From Micromonospora sp. C31 (GTDB taxonomy: Bacteria; Actinomycetota; Actinomycetes; Mycobacteriales; Micromonosporaceae), in the NCBI RefSeq assembly GCF_018070575.1, contig NZ_JAGPXN010000002.1, positions 124,001 to 188,000 of the forward strand: 64,000 nucleotides of DNA, written 5' to 3'. The notes beneath the pieces were generated by a model. It saw only the letters and a list, made by a program, of their open reading frames with translations. It was not told where the DNA came from and made no database searches. Position 1 is the stretch's first letter. Every line of letters begins with the position of its first letter. Positions 43,321-51,626 of this stretch are shown in pieces. The position numbers and the translations under genes were made by a program.

Positions 43321-43941
43321 ATGGGCCTGAGGAACTATCTGATCGAGGGCGTCTCCGGCACCGGCAAGACCTCGGTCTGCGAAGAGCTGCGGCGGCGCGG
43401 CCACCATGCCATCAACGGTGACCGGGAGTTGGCTTATCAGGGCGACCCGGAGACCGGTGAGCCGTTGGACGGTATCGGTCACGAGCACCACATCTGGCGC
43501 GTGGACGACGTGCGGGCGCTGGTCGCCGACCACGACGAACCGGTGACCTTCTTCTGCGGGGGCTCGCGGAACTTCCACAAGTTCGTCGACCTGTTCGACG
43601 GCGTCTTCGTCCTCGAAGTCGACCTGCACACCCTGAACCGGCGGCTCGACGGGCGATCCGAAGACGAGTGGGGCGCAAGACCGGCCGAACGCGAACTCGT
43701 CGCGCGGTTGCACCGAACCAGGGAGGACACTCCGAGAAACGGCACCGTGATCGACGCGACCGCGCCTCTCGCTGGCGTCGTCGACGAGATCCTTCGTCAA
43801 GTAATGCAGTCCCCGACCAGATGGTCGACGCGTGTCCTGTCCCCAAATGTCAGGTCAGGGTGGTGGGAGGCTCGGCCAGGCGGGGGCGCAGCGGCTGCTT
43901 CGGGACCAGCCAGGAGGCCTCCGGGGACTCGTCCGGGTTGA
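43321..43941 (+). CDS. P-loop nucleoside/small-molecule kinase-like protein with an abnormal C-terminus
   Basis: A 206-aa reading frame. The P-loop EGVSGTGKTSVCEELRRRGHHAINGDRELAY and RVDDVRALVADHDEPVTFFCGGSRN match small AAA-type kinases of unknown substrate; the family normally ends near DEILRQV (about residue 160). Here the frame runs on for about 45 residues of Gly/Ala/Arg-rich sequence (MQSPTRWSTRVLSPNV... onward) that is antisense to the last 92 bases of the metallophosphoesterase gene. The tail is probably not native: loss of a stop or a rearrangement at the 3' end is likely. It starts six bases after ricT ends. Confidence 0.75.
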   Translation: MGLRNYLIEGVSGTGKTSVCEELRRRGHHAINGDRELAYQGDPETGEPLDGIGHEHHIWRVDDVRALVADHDEPVTFFCGGSRNFHKFVDLFDGVFVLEVDLHTLNRRLDGRSEDEWGARPAERELVARLHRTREDTPRNGTVIDATAPLAGVVDEILRQVMQSPTRWSTRVLSPNVRSGWWEARPGGGAAAASGPARRPPGTRPG

Positions 43942-45607
43942 CCCGCCAGTCGCGGGCCACCCGGTCGACGGCGATCGGGTAGATCGTCAGGGTGCCGTCG
44001 GGGTCGATGCGCAGCCGCAGGAACGCCTTCGCGTCCTCGATGCCCTGCCCGGCGAAGAGTTCGTTGACGTTCACCCCGAAGGCGCCCGCCACCAGCAGGT
44101 ACGCGGCCACCACCTGGCTCGCCGCCAGACCGATGACCGGGCCGTAGAGCACCGCCGCGGCGGCGGCCGGCAACGGCCACGGCCAGTCGTAGAAGGGCAG
44201 GGCCAGCCATGCCCAGGTGCCGGCGGCGGCCAGCCCGATCTGGGCCAGCCCGTGGCCCACGCCGAGGATCCAGTGCCGGGCGTGCCGCTTGCCGCCGGAG
44301 CTGGGCGGCTTGGCGAAGAACGCCGCGGCGAGCATCGTGACGACGAGCATCGCCATCAGCGGCACGCTGAACAGCCGCTGCGCGGTGCCTTCCGGGTTGC
44401 TCGCGACGCCGGCCATCGCCAGCATCAGCAGCGTTTGCAGGGTGCCCAGCAGGGTGGTGAAGCCCGGGTTGCGCATCGGCAGGCGGGGGAAGATGCCCCA
44501 GGCGTACCGCCGGGAGCGGGCGGCGTCCGGGTAGCGGCCGGCCAGCTCGTACGGGTGCGAGGCGCTGGCCCGCCGGGCGAGGGTGTCGCGCGGCGGAACC
44601 TCGATCCGCTCCGGGAGCTGGTGCGTCGGGTAGAGGTACGCGCCGCCGCCCCCGCAGGTGATCAGCTGCCGGTCCGGGCCGGCGTACCGGGCGTAGTGGT
44701 GCAGGTCGCCGGAGATCAACAGCCGTACCTGCGCCCCGGTCGGCGCGACGATCGTACGGACGAAGTAGTCGACCGAGTCGTACGCCGTGGGGTGGTCGAC
44801 GGCCTTGACCCACGTCGGCGCCGGCACGGCCAGGATCACCCGGCTCTGCGGGCCCAGCCGCTCGGCGACCCGGTCGAAGTAGGTGAGCTGCGGATCGTCC
44901 AGGTACGAGCCGGACTGGTCGTCGAGGCCGAGCAGCCACCAGCCGGCGGGCAGTTCGGCCGCGAAGTACGAGCGGGACTGGCCCGTGCCCCAGCCGCCGA
45001 AGTGCCGGTCCCGGGACCGGACGAAGAGCCGCAGGAAGGCGGTCAGGCCGTCGTACCAGTCGTGGTTGCCGGGGACCGCGAAGAGCGTGGGCCGCTCGGG
45101 CGGGGTGACCGGCAGTGCGGCCTGGTAGGGCCCCTTGCACCGGTCCTCGTACGCCTCGAAGGCCGCCGACGGGTAGACCTGGTCGCCGCCCATCACCAGG
45201 GTCTGGGCGCGGGGCAGCCGGTGCCCGTCCACCTCCAGTTCGGGCTGGGCGAGCAGGTAGGCCACCGAGTAGGTGGCGTTGAAGCCGTCGCCCAGGTCGG
45301 CCACGTAGTCCAGCCAGAGCCCGCCGTCCGGCCCGACCTGCCGCACGATGGTCGTGTCGAAGGTGTGCTGGAGTTCCCGCTTGTCCAGGTACGCCCCGAA
45401 GAGCATCGCCAGCAGCGTACGGATGCCGGTGCTGACCAGCAGGAACGGCGCGAGCCACGGCACCGGCTTGCGTGGGGTGAACCCCAGCTCCCGCGGGTCG
45501 ACGCTGCGCGGCCGGCGCGCCGCCCGCCCGCCCGCCGCCTCACTCGCGTGCGGGCTCCGCGCCGCGCCGTCCTGCGGATCCACGTCGGGGCCGCGATCGT
45601 CGTTCAC
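43850..45607 (-). CDS. Membrane-associated calcineurin-like metallophosphoesterase
   Basis: A 585-aa protein. An N-terminal membrane helix (PFLLVSTGIRTLLAMLFGAYL) precedes a metallophosphatase domain: VADLGDGFNATYS (motif I region), GGDQVYPSAAFEAYEDR, GNHDW (about 170) and, later, LLISGDLHHYARY, covering the Asp, Asn-His and His metal ligands. Three or four helices follow at 390-520 (LLGTLQTLLMLAMAG, VPLMAMLVVTMLAAAFFA, AAAAAVLYGPVIGLAASQVVAAYLLVAG). The substrate is unknown. It converges with and overlaps the P-loop kinase gene by 92 bp. Confidence 0.87.
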   Translation of the reverse strand: MNDDRGPDVDPQDGAARSPHASEAAGGRAARRPRSVDPRELGFTPRKPVPWLAPFLLVSTGIRTLLAMLFGAYLDKRELQHTFDTTIVRQVGPDGGLWLDYVADLGDGFNATYSVAYLLAQPELEVDGHRLPRAQTLVMGGDQVYPSAAFEAYEDRCKGPYQAALPVTPPERPTLFAVPGNHDWYDGLTAFLRLFVRSRDRHFGGWGTGQSRSYFAAELPAGWWLLGLDDQSGSYLDDPQLTYFDRVAERLGPQSRVILAVPAPTWVKAVDHPTAYDSVDYFVRTIVAPTGAQVRLLISGDLHHYARYAGPDRQLITCGGGGAYLYPTHQLPERIEVPPRDTLARRASASHPYELAGRYPDAARSRRYAWGIFPRLPMRNPGFTTLLGTLQTLLMLAMAGVASNPEGTAQRLFSVPLMAMLVVTMLAAAFFAKPPSSGGKRHARHWILGVGHGLAQIGLAAAGTWAWLALPFYDWPWPLPAAAAAVLYGPVIGLAASQVVAAYLLVAGAFGVNVNELFAGQGIEDAKAFLRLRIDPDGTLTIYPIAVDRVARDWRVNPDESPEASWLVPKQPLRPRLAEPPTTLT

Positions 45608-45732
45608 CCGCCGCAGCGTAGTCCCGGCCGCCGGCGGACGCTGTCCGGCGGCCGACGGTTCGGGGCCGGATGTCCGGATGGGGGAACCCGCTCGGCCCGT
45701 CGACGGGTCGTGCCGTACACTTGCTGATCGTT

Positions 45733-45806
45733 GCCGCCTTAGCTCAGTCGGCTAGAGCGACGCACTCGTAATGCGTAGGTCGACGGTTCGATTCCGTCAG
45801 GCGGCT
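45733..45806 (+). tRNA. tRNA-Thr (anticodon CGU)
   Basis: The acceptor arms GCCGCCT (45733-45739) and AGGCGGC (45799-45805) pair perfectly. D-arm TAGCTCAGTCGGCTAGAGCG, anticodon stem ACGCA / TGCGT with loop CTCGTAA (anticodon CGU, reading ACG), and T-arm GACGGTTCGATTCCGTC are all intact. CCA is not encoded. A strong terminator follows. Confidence 0.97.
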
Positions 45807-45813
45807 CGGTGAA

Positions 45814-45840
45814 GAAGCCCAGGTCAACGACCTGGGCTTC
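45814..45840 (+). terminator. Terminator after tRNA-Thr
   Basis: A 12-bp perfect stem GAAGCCCAGGTC / GACCTGGGCTTC with loop AAC lies eight bases after the tRNA and is followed by GCCGTTTCC. Confidence 0.85.
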
Positions 45841-45841
45841 G

Positions 45842-46058
45842 CCGTTTCCTGAGGTCCACGATCTCGCCGACGGCCGTGCCGGTCCGCAACAGCGCCGATG
45901 GTTCTTCGGTGTCCCTCCACCGGTTCCCGGCTGATCTCCGCAGCCCGGTCTTGTCCATGCCCGACCGGCCTGCCGGCCGTTCAGACGCGCTTCTGGCCGC
46001 CGACGACCCCCGCGGTCGGCGGATGGGGATGGGTGTCGTGGTCGCGGTCACGGCACTT
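45842..46058. other. Gene-poor stretch between tRNA-Thr and the cellulase terminator
   Basis: About 200 bp without a supported gene. It is the usual location for an integration scar beside a tRNA, but I see no clear duplicated tRNA 3' end or recombinase gene. Confidence 0.4.
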
Positions 46059-46093
46059 CCGGCCGGTCACCCGTCGCGTGGGTGACCGGCCGG
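46059..46093 (-). terminator. Hairpin terminator after the cellulase gene
   Basis: CCGGCCGGTCACCC (46059-46072) pairs perfectly with GGGTGACCGGCCGG (46080-46093), loop 7. It lies 35 bp beyond the cellulase stop. Confidence 0.75.
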
Positions 46094-46127
46094 GCGCGTC
46101 GCCGGCACGGATGCCGGTCGAGGGCTA

Positions 46128-48107
46128 TCAGGACGACGCGGCGCAGGAGATGTCGCCGGGCACGGTGTCGGGGCCGTTGGCGGTGAAGCCGAAGGTGGTC
46201 GTCCCGTTCGGGGACAGGGCGCCGTTCCACGCCTCGTTGCGCACGGTGACCGTCGAGCCGGAGACGGTGTGCCGGCCGCTCCAGAGCGAGCCGATCGAGG
46301 TGCCGCTCGGCGAGGTCCAGGTGACCGTCCAGTTCCTGGTCGCGCTGGTGCCGGTGTTCTTCACGGCCACCTCGGCCTGGTAGCCGCCCGACCAGGAGGT
46401 GGTCACCCGGTAGGTCGCCGTGCAGCCGGCGTCGCCGCCACTCCCGTCGAGGGTAGTGAAGGTACGTCCCGGTGAGGGGGCCGAGATGTTGCCGGCGGCG
46501 TCCCGGGCCCGGACGCTGAAGGTGTAGCTGGTGTTCGCGGTCAGCCCGGTGGCGGTGTAGCTGGTGCCGGTGATGGTGCCCACCACGGTCGCCGCGCCGG
46601 TTCCGGTCGCCCGGAGCACCTCGTACGAGGTGACGCCGACGTTGTCGGAGGCGGCGGCCCAGGCCAGCGAGGCGCCGGTGGCGGTGATGGCACTGACGGT
46701 GGGCTGCCCCGGGGCGGTCGGCGCGGTGGTGTCGCCGCCCCCACCGTTGGCGTAGCGCTCGGCCAGGCTGATGCCGGTGGTGCTGGCGGCACCGCCCAAC
46801 CGGACCGCGTGGTCCAGCCCGACGAACTTGTTGCCGTGCTGCCACAGTGCCGGCTTGAGCAGGGCGTACTTCTGCTCGTCCCAGGTCTTCCAGTCGTCGA
46901 GCAGCAGTCCGCCCGTGTCGCCCGAGTTGGGGTTGAGCACCCAGAAAGTCTGGTGCAGCCCGTGCTCGACGATCAGGTCACGCAGTGCGGTCATCCACTT
47001 GTCCTGCCGGGCGTCCTGGCCGAGTCGGCCGCCCCACTCGCCCAGCAGCAACGGCGCGGTGCCGTTCTCGTGGATGAAGAGCCAGTTGGGCCGCCACACG
47101 TCGTTGGTCAGTGAGGTCTTGTCGAACTCCTTCTGGAACCAGGGCTGCTCGAAGACCAGCGGCCCGTAGTCGTGCGGCGAGTACACCAGTTGGTCCTGGT
47201 GGGCGCCCAGGTTGATGGGCAGGGTGCGCACGCCGCGCAGGTTGCCGCCCCACCAGTTGTAGTGGTAGTTCGGCGAGAGGTCCGGGTCGGTGTTCGGCGA
47301 GCTCCAGCTCTCGCCCTCACGGGGGTAGACCTCGATTCCCTCGACCAGGATCAGCAGGTTGGGGTTGATGGCCAGGATCCGTCGGGCAGCGGTCTCCGCA
47401 ACGTGCTTCCAGTTGTCCTGGTCGGTGGAGTTGTCCCACTTCGCGCGCGGCGGCTGGTTCGGCGTGCCGTGCGGTTCGTTCTTGAGGTCCATCGCGACGA
47501 TGGTGTCGTTGGTGAGGTAACGCGCGGTCACCCACTCCCACGCCTGGTAGAAGTGCTCGGTGGTGATCGTGCCCTTGTACCACATCGGATGGATGTGCCC
47601 GGAGTTGTCGGCCTCCGCGCTGTGCACGTCCAACATGACCTTCAGGCCGTACTGCTCGCAGAGCTGAAGCCAGTAGTCGAAGATCTGCAGGCCGTTCTTG
47701 CCGGCCAGTTCGGGGTTGGCGTAGGTGTTGACGTTGACGGGGCCGAACGTTCCGGCCTTCCACTCCAGCAGCAGTTGGGTGGAGACGGGCACGCGGACGA
47801 TGTTGATGCCCCGGTCGGCCATCGACTTGGTGATCTGCGTGATGTTGCCGGACCAGAGACCGTGGAAGACCCGTTCCGAGGCGTTGAACCCGAACCAGTT
47901 GGTTCCCGTCAGCCAGACCTGGTTGCCGGCCTCGTCGACGATCTTGTTGCCCTCGGTGTGCAGCCAGTCGTTGGCGGGAACCGCGGCTGCGGCGGGTGTG
48001 GTGGTGAGGGTGGCTCCGGCCGGGGCGGCGACGCCGGGGCCTGCCGCGACGGTGCCGGCCAGCACGGCAGCAGCGGCGGCGGCGAGAGCTCTTCGTTTGA
48101 TGGACAC
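46128..48107 (-). CDS. Secreted GH5 cellulase with fibronectin III and CBM2 domains
   Basis: A 659-aa exported endoglucanase-type enzyme. The start is the GTG at 48107 (SIKRRALAAAAAAVLAG...), with GGAGG five bases upstream. The signal peptide runs to about residue 30. The GH5 domain (about 50-430) has DLKNEPHG (acid/base Glu) and LLLGEWGG (nucleophile Glu). A linker and one fibronectin III domain follow (TAPGQPTVSAITATGASLAWAA... SAPSPGRTFTT, about 460-550), then a CBM2 cellulose-binding domain (GCTATYRVTTSWSGGYQAEVAVKNTG to VPGDISCAASS) with one Cys near each end for a disulfide. A CebR-type box precedes it, so it should be induced by cellobiose. Confidence 0.95.
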   Translation of the reverse strand: MSIKRRALAAAAAAVLAGTVAAGPGVAAPAGATLTTTPAAAAVPANDWLHTEGNKIVDEAGNQVWLTGTNWFGFNASERVFHGLWSGNITQITKSMADRGINIVRVPVSTQLLLEWKAGTFGPVNVNTYANPELAGKNGLQIFDYWLQLCEQYGLKVMLDVHSAEADNSGHIHPMWYKGTITTEHFYQAWEWVTARYLTNDTIVAMDLKNEPHGTPNQPPRAKWDNSTDQDNWKHVAETAARRILAINPNLLILVEGIEVYPREGESWSSPNTDPDLSPNYHYNWWGGNLRGVRTLPINLGAHQDQLVYSPHDYGPLVFEQPWFQKEFDKTSLTNDVWRPNWLFIHENGTAPLLLGEWGGRLGQDARQDKWMTALRDLIVEHGLHQTFWVLNPNSGDTGGLLLDDWKTWDEQKYALLKPALWQHGNKFVGLDHAVRLGGAASTTGISLAERYANGGGGDTTAPTAPGQPTVSAITATGASLAWAAASDNVGVTSYEVLRATGTGAATVVGTITGTSYTATGLTANTSYTFSVRARDAAGNISAPSPGRTFTTLDGSGGDAGCTATYRVTTSWSGGYQAEVAVKNTGTSATRNWTVTWTSPSGTSIGSLWSGRHTVSGSTVTVRNEAWNGALSPNGTTTFGFTANGPDTVPGDISCAASS

Positions 48108-48443
48108 TGACGCCTCCAGGCGGTGGTGGGCGGTGACACAACGCATCCAGTGCGACGAATGGAAGCGCTCCCACACAGTATTGCCGAGTCGTTCGCGATG
48201 GAAGACCCTCGTCGGGTCGGCCCGCCACACGCCACCTGGCCGTACCTTCAGACGGCCGCCGGACCGGACGGCGCCCGGACCGGTCGGCCGACGACGGCCG
48301 ACCGCGGGCGCGGTGCCGGCGGGAGTGGCCGAGCCCACGCTGCCACGCGGTGGGTGAGGAGTAGCGTCGCCTGGTGAGGGGCTGCGCGGCGAGTGGTCTG
48401 CACCGCGACACGTCGACCGTCAGCGGGTGCGCCCCCTGCACGG
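48108..48443. other. 336-bp region between the cellulase and YdcF-like genes
   Basis: Contains the divergent promoters, including the CebR-type box at 48160-48173 on the cellulase side. No gene supported. Confidence 0.5.
48160..48173. promoter_or_regulatory. CebR-type operator of the cellulase gene
   Basis: TGGAAGCGCTCCCA lies 53 bp upstream of the cellulase GTG. It is the near-perfect palindrome bound by CebR and related LacI-family repressors, released by cello-oligosaccharides. Confidence 0.85.
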
Positions 48444-49187
48444 ATGGGCAGGAGGATGTCGGCAACTCATCGTCAGTGGCGCCGGAGGGCTCCGTCCGCC
48501 CACTGCCCGACCGCGCCGGTGCTGCTGGTGTTCGGGTGCGGCGTGCAGCGGGTCGACGGGCGGTGGACGCTGACGCCAGCGAGCGCCGCCCGCGTCGACG
48601 CGGCGGTCGCCCACGTCGCCGCCTACCGCAGCGGTGCCGCGCGGATTCCACCACCCCGCGTCGTCTTCAGCGGTGGCTGGCCGGGGCGACACCGCTGGGC
48701 GGACATGCCGCCGGCGGGCTGCCGTGAGGGCGATCTGATGCTGAGCCGCGCCCGGGCAGCCGGTCTCGGCCGGTACGCGGACCTGAGGTCCGAGACACGG
48801 TCGACGAGCACGTTGGAGAACGTGCTCTACGCGGTGGAGGACGGACTGCTCGCGGATGTCCCGTTCAATCCGGGACAGCCGCTGGGCCTGGTTTCCCACC
48901 CCTGGCACCTGCCCCGCGTCAGGTTTCTCGCCGGGCGGCTGCTTCGGCTGCCCGCCGGCGCGATGCTCGACATCCCGGTGCCGGCCGCCAGCACCGAGGG
49001 GTCCTCCTGGCCACCGCGTGCGCTGCACGCCGCAGCGTGGCTAAGCCTCCTGGGCGCACGCAGCCCGGCCGCGCTGCTGCGCCGCGAGCGGCGGCTCGTC
49101 GCGCTGGTGGCGACGCTCACCCGCCGACGACGCCGTCCGCCGGTACCGCCGCAGCGGCCCGGGAGCGCGCGCGGGCGGACAGAGTGA
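48444..49187 (+). CDS. YdcF/SanA-like (DUF218) protein
   Basis: About 247 aa. DUF218 features: VLLVFGCGVQRVDGRW (first beta strand, phosphate-binding Gly region), SGGWPGRHRWAD, LRSETRSTSTLENVLYAVE and LVSHPWHLPRVRFLAGRLL. These match the ElyC/SanA/YdcF family, which acts in envelope biogenesis. No convincing membrane helix is seen, unlike SanA. The start is uncertain: ATG at 48444 or at 48456, where AGGAGG abuts the start. A GT2 gene follows on the same strand after 77 bp. Confidence 0.75.
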   Translation: MGRRMSATHRQWRRRAPSAHCPTAPVLLVFGCGVQRVDGRWTLTPASAARVDAAVAHVAAYRSGAARIPPPRVVFSGGWPGRHRWADMPPAGCREGDLMLSRARAAGLGRYADLRSETRSTSTLENVLYAVEDGLLADVPFNPGQPLGLVSHPWHLPRVRFLAGRLLRLPAGAMLDIPVPAASTEGSSWPPRALHAAAWLSLLGARSPAALLRRERRLVALVATLTRRRRRPPVPPQRPGSARGRTE

Positions 49188-49264
49188 GGATCGCCCGCCG
49201 GGGGTAGAGGTGTCGGCACCGGGTCCGCCGTGGACACGCGTCGTACGCTGACGAGGAGGGTGGC

Positions 49265-49981
49265 ATGACACATGCCGTCGTGGTCCTGCCGGTGTACCAG
49301 CCGGGTGAGAGGCTCGTCGAGCTCGTGGCCGAGCTGCGTACGGCGGCACCACACACGGCTGTCGTCGTGGTGGACGACGGCAGCGGCGCGAACTCGGCGC
49401 GACTGCTGCGGCGGGTGAGCGACCTCGGCTGTGCACTGCGGCGCCTGGACCGTAACCGCGGCAAGGGGAGCGCGCTCAAGGAGGGTTGCCGGTACGTGTT
49501 GCGGGCCCACCCGGGAAAGGACGTGGTGTGCGCCGACGCCGACGGCCAGCACCGGGCCTCGGACATCCTGCGCCTGGCCGAGCGGGTGCGCGACACCAGG
49601 GCCATCGTGCTCGGCGTACGTCGGTTCGACGGTGACGTGCCGCTACGCAGCCGGATCGGCAACGCCGTCACGCGGACCCTGTTCAAGATGACCACCGGTG
49701 TAGCGGCGGCCGACACCCAGACCGGTCTGCGGGCCTATCCGCACGAACTGGTGCGATGGCTGCTGACGATTCCAGGCGAGCGTTTCGACTACGAGATGGC
49801 CGTCCTGGTCGCCGCCGCCCGCAACCGCTGCCCGATCGAGCAGGTCACGGTGCCCACCCGGTACCTCGACGGGAACGCCTCCTCGCACTTCGGCATGCTC
49901 ACCGACTCCGTGCGGACGTACCGGCCGCTGCTGGTGCCCGCCGAGACCCCCGGGCCCGACGCGCCATGCGCTGGCCGCTGA
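49265..49981 (+). CDS. Family 2 glycosyltransferase (dolichol-phosphate-mannose-synthase-like)
   Basis: A 238-aa protein; ATG at 49265 with GAGGAGGG upstream. The GT-A fold is visible: HAVVVLPVYQPGERL, VVVDDGSGANS, LDRNRGKGSALKEG, and the DXD-like VVCADADGQHR that binds metal and nucleotide-sugar. SRIGNAVTRTLFKMTTG and DTQTGLRAY follow, as in prenyl-phosphate glycosyltransferases; there is no membrane helix. It probably moves a sugar from a nucleotide donor to a polyprenyl phosphate. It may act with the YdcF-like envelope protein upstream. Confidence 0.88.
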   Translation: MTHAVVVLPVYQPGERLVELVAELRTAAPHTAVVVVDDGSGANSARLLRRVSDLGCALRRLDRNRGKGSALKEGCRYVLRAHPGKDVVCADADGQHRASDILRLAERVRDTRAIVLGVRRFDGDVPLRSRIGNAVTRTLFKMTTGVAAADTQTGLRAYPHELVRWLLTIPGERFDYEMAVLVAAARNRCPIEQVTVPTRYLDGNASSHFGMLTDSVRTYRPLLVPAETPGPDAPCAGR

Positions 49982-50043
49982 GCCCGCGCGGGATCTTGCC
50001 CGGCGGTTGGGGCACACTGCGCGACACCGGCTGATGGTGCGGT

Positions 50044-50092
50044 GCCGTCGGTCCGCGCCGTCGCCGACGCGGTAGCGGCGCGGACCGACGGC
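50044..50092. terminator. 17-bp bidirectional hairpin terminator
   Basis: GCCGTCGGTCCGCGCCG (50044-50060) pairs perfectly with CGGCGCGGACCGACGGC (50076-50092). It lies between the converging GT2 and RCC1 genes. Confidence 0.8.
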
Positions 50093-50113
50093 CGGCTCGT
50101 CCACCGGTGGTGG

Positions 50114-51343
50114 TCAGCCCGCCAGGGCCACCGGTGCCGGGGTCGGCCGGGGAGTGGTGGTGCCGTCGCCGAGCTGCCCGAACGAGTTGTCGCCCCAGCA
50201 CCACAGGCTGCCGTCGGTGCGCATTGCGCAGGCGTGGTAGGACGCGGCGAGGCTGTCCGTCCAGGTGGTGGCGCCACCGACCTGGGTCGGGGTCGACCGG
50301 TGGGTGGTGGTGCCGTCGCCGAGCTGCCCCGACGCGTTGTTGCCCCAGCACCACAGGCTGCCGTCGGTGCGCGTCGCGCACGACGAGTCGACGCCCGTCT
50401 CGACCCTTGCCCAGGTGGTGGCGGTGCCGACCTGGAGCGGGGTGGTCTGGAAGCCGACGCCCCCGCCCACCTGGCCGTACCCGTTCTCGCCCCAGCACCA
50501 CAGCGTCCCGTCGGCGCGGACCGCGCAGGTGTGTACGTATCCGGCCGTCACGCCGGTCCACGTGGTCGCGGTGCCCACCTGCGTCGGTGTCGCCCGGTAG
50601 TCCCGGATGCCGAGACCCAGCTGTCCGTCCGAACTGCTGCCCCAGCACCAGAGGGTCCGGTCGGTGCGGATGGCGCAGGTGTGCGCGTACCCGGTCGTGA
50701 CGCTCGCCCAGGTGGTCCCCGTGCCGACCTGCAGCGGGGCGGTCGCCAGATAGGGGGTCACGCCGGTGCCGAGCTGCCCGTGGCGGTTCGAGCCCCAGCA
50801 CCACAGGGTCCCGGTGGTCTGGACGGCACAGGTGTGATTGGCGGCGGTGCTGACGCTGGCCCAGGTGGTGCCGTCACCGATCCGTACGGGGCTGCTCCGC
50901 TTCGTGGTCGTGCCGTCGCCGAGCTGCCCGTTGTGGTTGCTGCCCCAGCACCACAGCGTTCCGTCCGTGCGTACCGCGCAGGTGGTGCTGATGCTGGCGT
51001 CGATACGCGCCCAGGTGGTGGCGTCGCCGATCCGGACCGGAGCGGTCCGTTCCGTGGTGGTGCCGTCGCCGAGCTGGCCGTAGAAGTTGTTGCCCCAGCA
51101 CCAGAGTGCGTCATCGGTGCGGATCACGCAGGTGTGCAGATTGCCTGCGGCGACCCGGGACACCGGCCCGGCGGCGAGCGAGGCGTCCGGCGTGCGGCCG
51201 GCAGAGCTGGTGCCCGCCGTGGCCGCACCCGCCGTGAGCCCGATGGCCAGCACGGTGATCCCCACAGCGGCCGCTGCCGCGACGGCGGTACGGGCTGCCC
51301 GCCGCCATCGCGTCCGTAGCCGCCCCTCCCGATGTTCGTTCAT
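50114..51343 (-). CDS. Secreted seven-bladed RCC1-repeat protein
   Basis: A 409-aa exported protein. An Arg-rich N-terminus and a hydrophobic segment (AAAAAVGITVLAIGLTAGAAT) form the signal. The rest is seven RCC1 repeats of about 50 residues, each with a signature resembling TLWCWGSNHNGQLGDG; the Cys-Trp-Gly core occurs seven times, which closes a beta-propeller. RCC1-fold proteins in bacteria serve in protein binding or cell-surface roles. Each repeat contributes two Cys (HTC..., LWCWG), probably disulfide-bonded outside the cell. Confidence 0.93.
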   Translation of the reverse strand: MNEHREGRLRTRWRRAARTAVAAAAAVGITVLAIGLTAGAATAGTSSAGRTPDASLAAGPVSRVAAGNLHTCVIRTDDALWCWGNNFYGQLGDGTTTERTAPVRIGDATTWARIDASISTTCAVRTDGTLWCWGSNHNGQLGDGTTTKRSSPVRIGDGTTWASVSTAANHTCAVQTTGTLWCWGSNRHGQLGTGVTPYLATAPLQVGTGTTWASVTTGYAHTCAIRTDRTLWCWGSSSDGQLGLGIRDYRATPTQVGTATTWTGVTAGYVHTCAVRADGTLWCWGENGYGQVGGGVGFQTTPLQVGTATTWARVETGVDSSCATRTDGSLWCWGNNASGQLGDGTTTHRSTPTQVGGATTWTDSLAASYHACAMRTDGSLWCWGDNSFGQLGDGTTTPRPTPAPVALAG

Positions 51344-51626
51344 GGTCTGTTCTCCCTAGACGTCGTCGGTCTCGTACGGTGGAGGCGGCGTTGCCCCGAC
51401 AGGCCACCCAGCGACCCGTCGTTGGAACAATACATCGGTCTATGTCGATTGAGATCCCTCGGGCCTCGGCCGACTGACCGCTCCCCGGACGCCCGACGCC
51501 CCGGTGGGACGCGGCCGAGGACGTCGGTGGGTGTGGGAGCCGGCCGGGCGGATCAGCGGCCCCCTGGCTGTGGTGCAGCCGAGGGACGTCGCTGCGTGCC
51601 GGGCCGAGGAGCCGCGACTCGGCCCC

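Noticed and set aside
45824..46051. A 75-codon - strand frame next to tRNA-Thr as an integrase remnant
   Set aside because: No recombinase motif can be seen and it overlaps the tRNA terminator. An integration scar remains possible but is unsupported.
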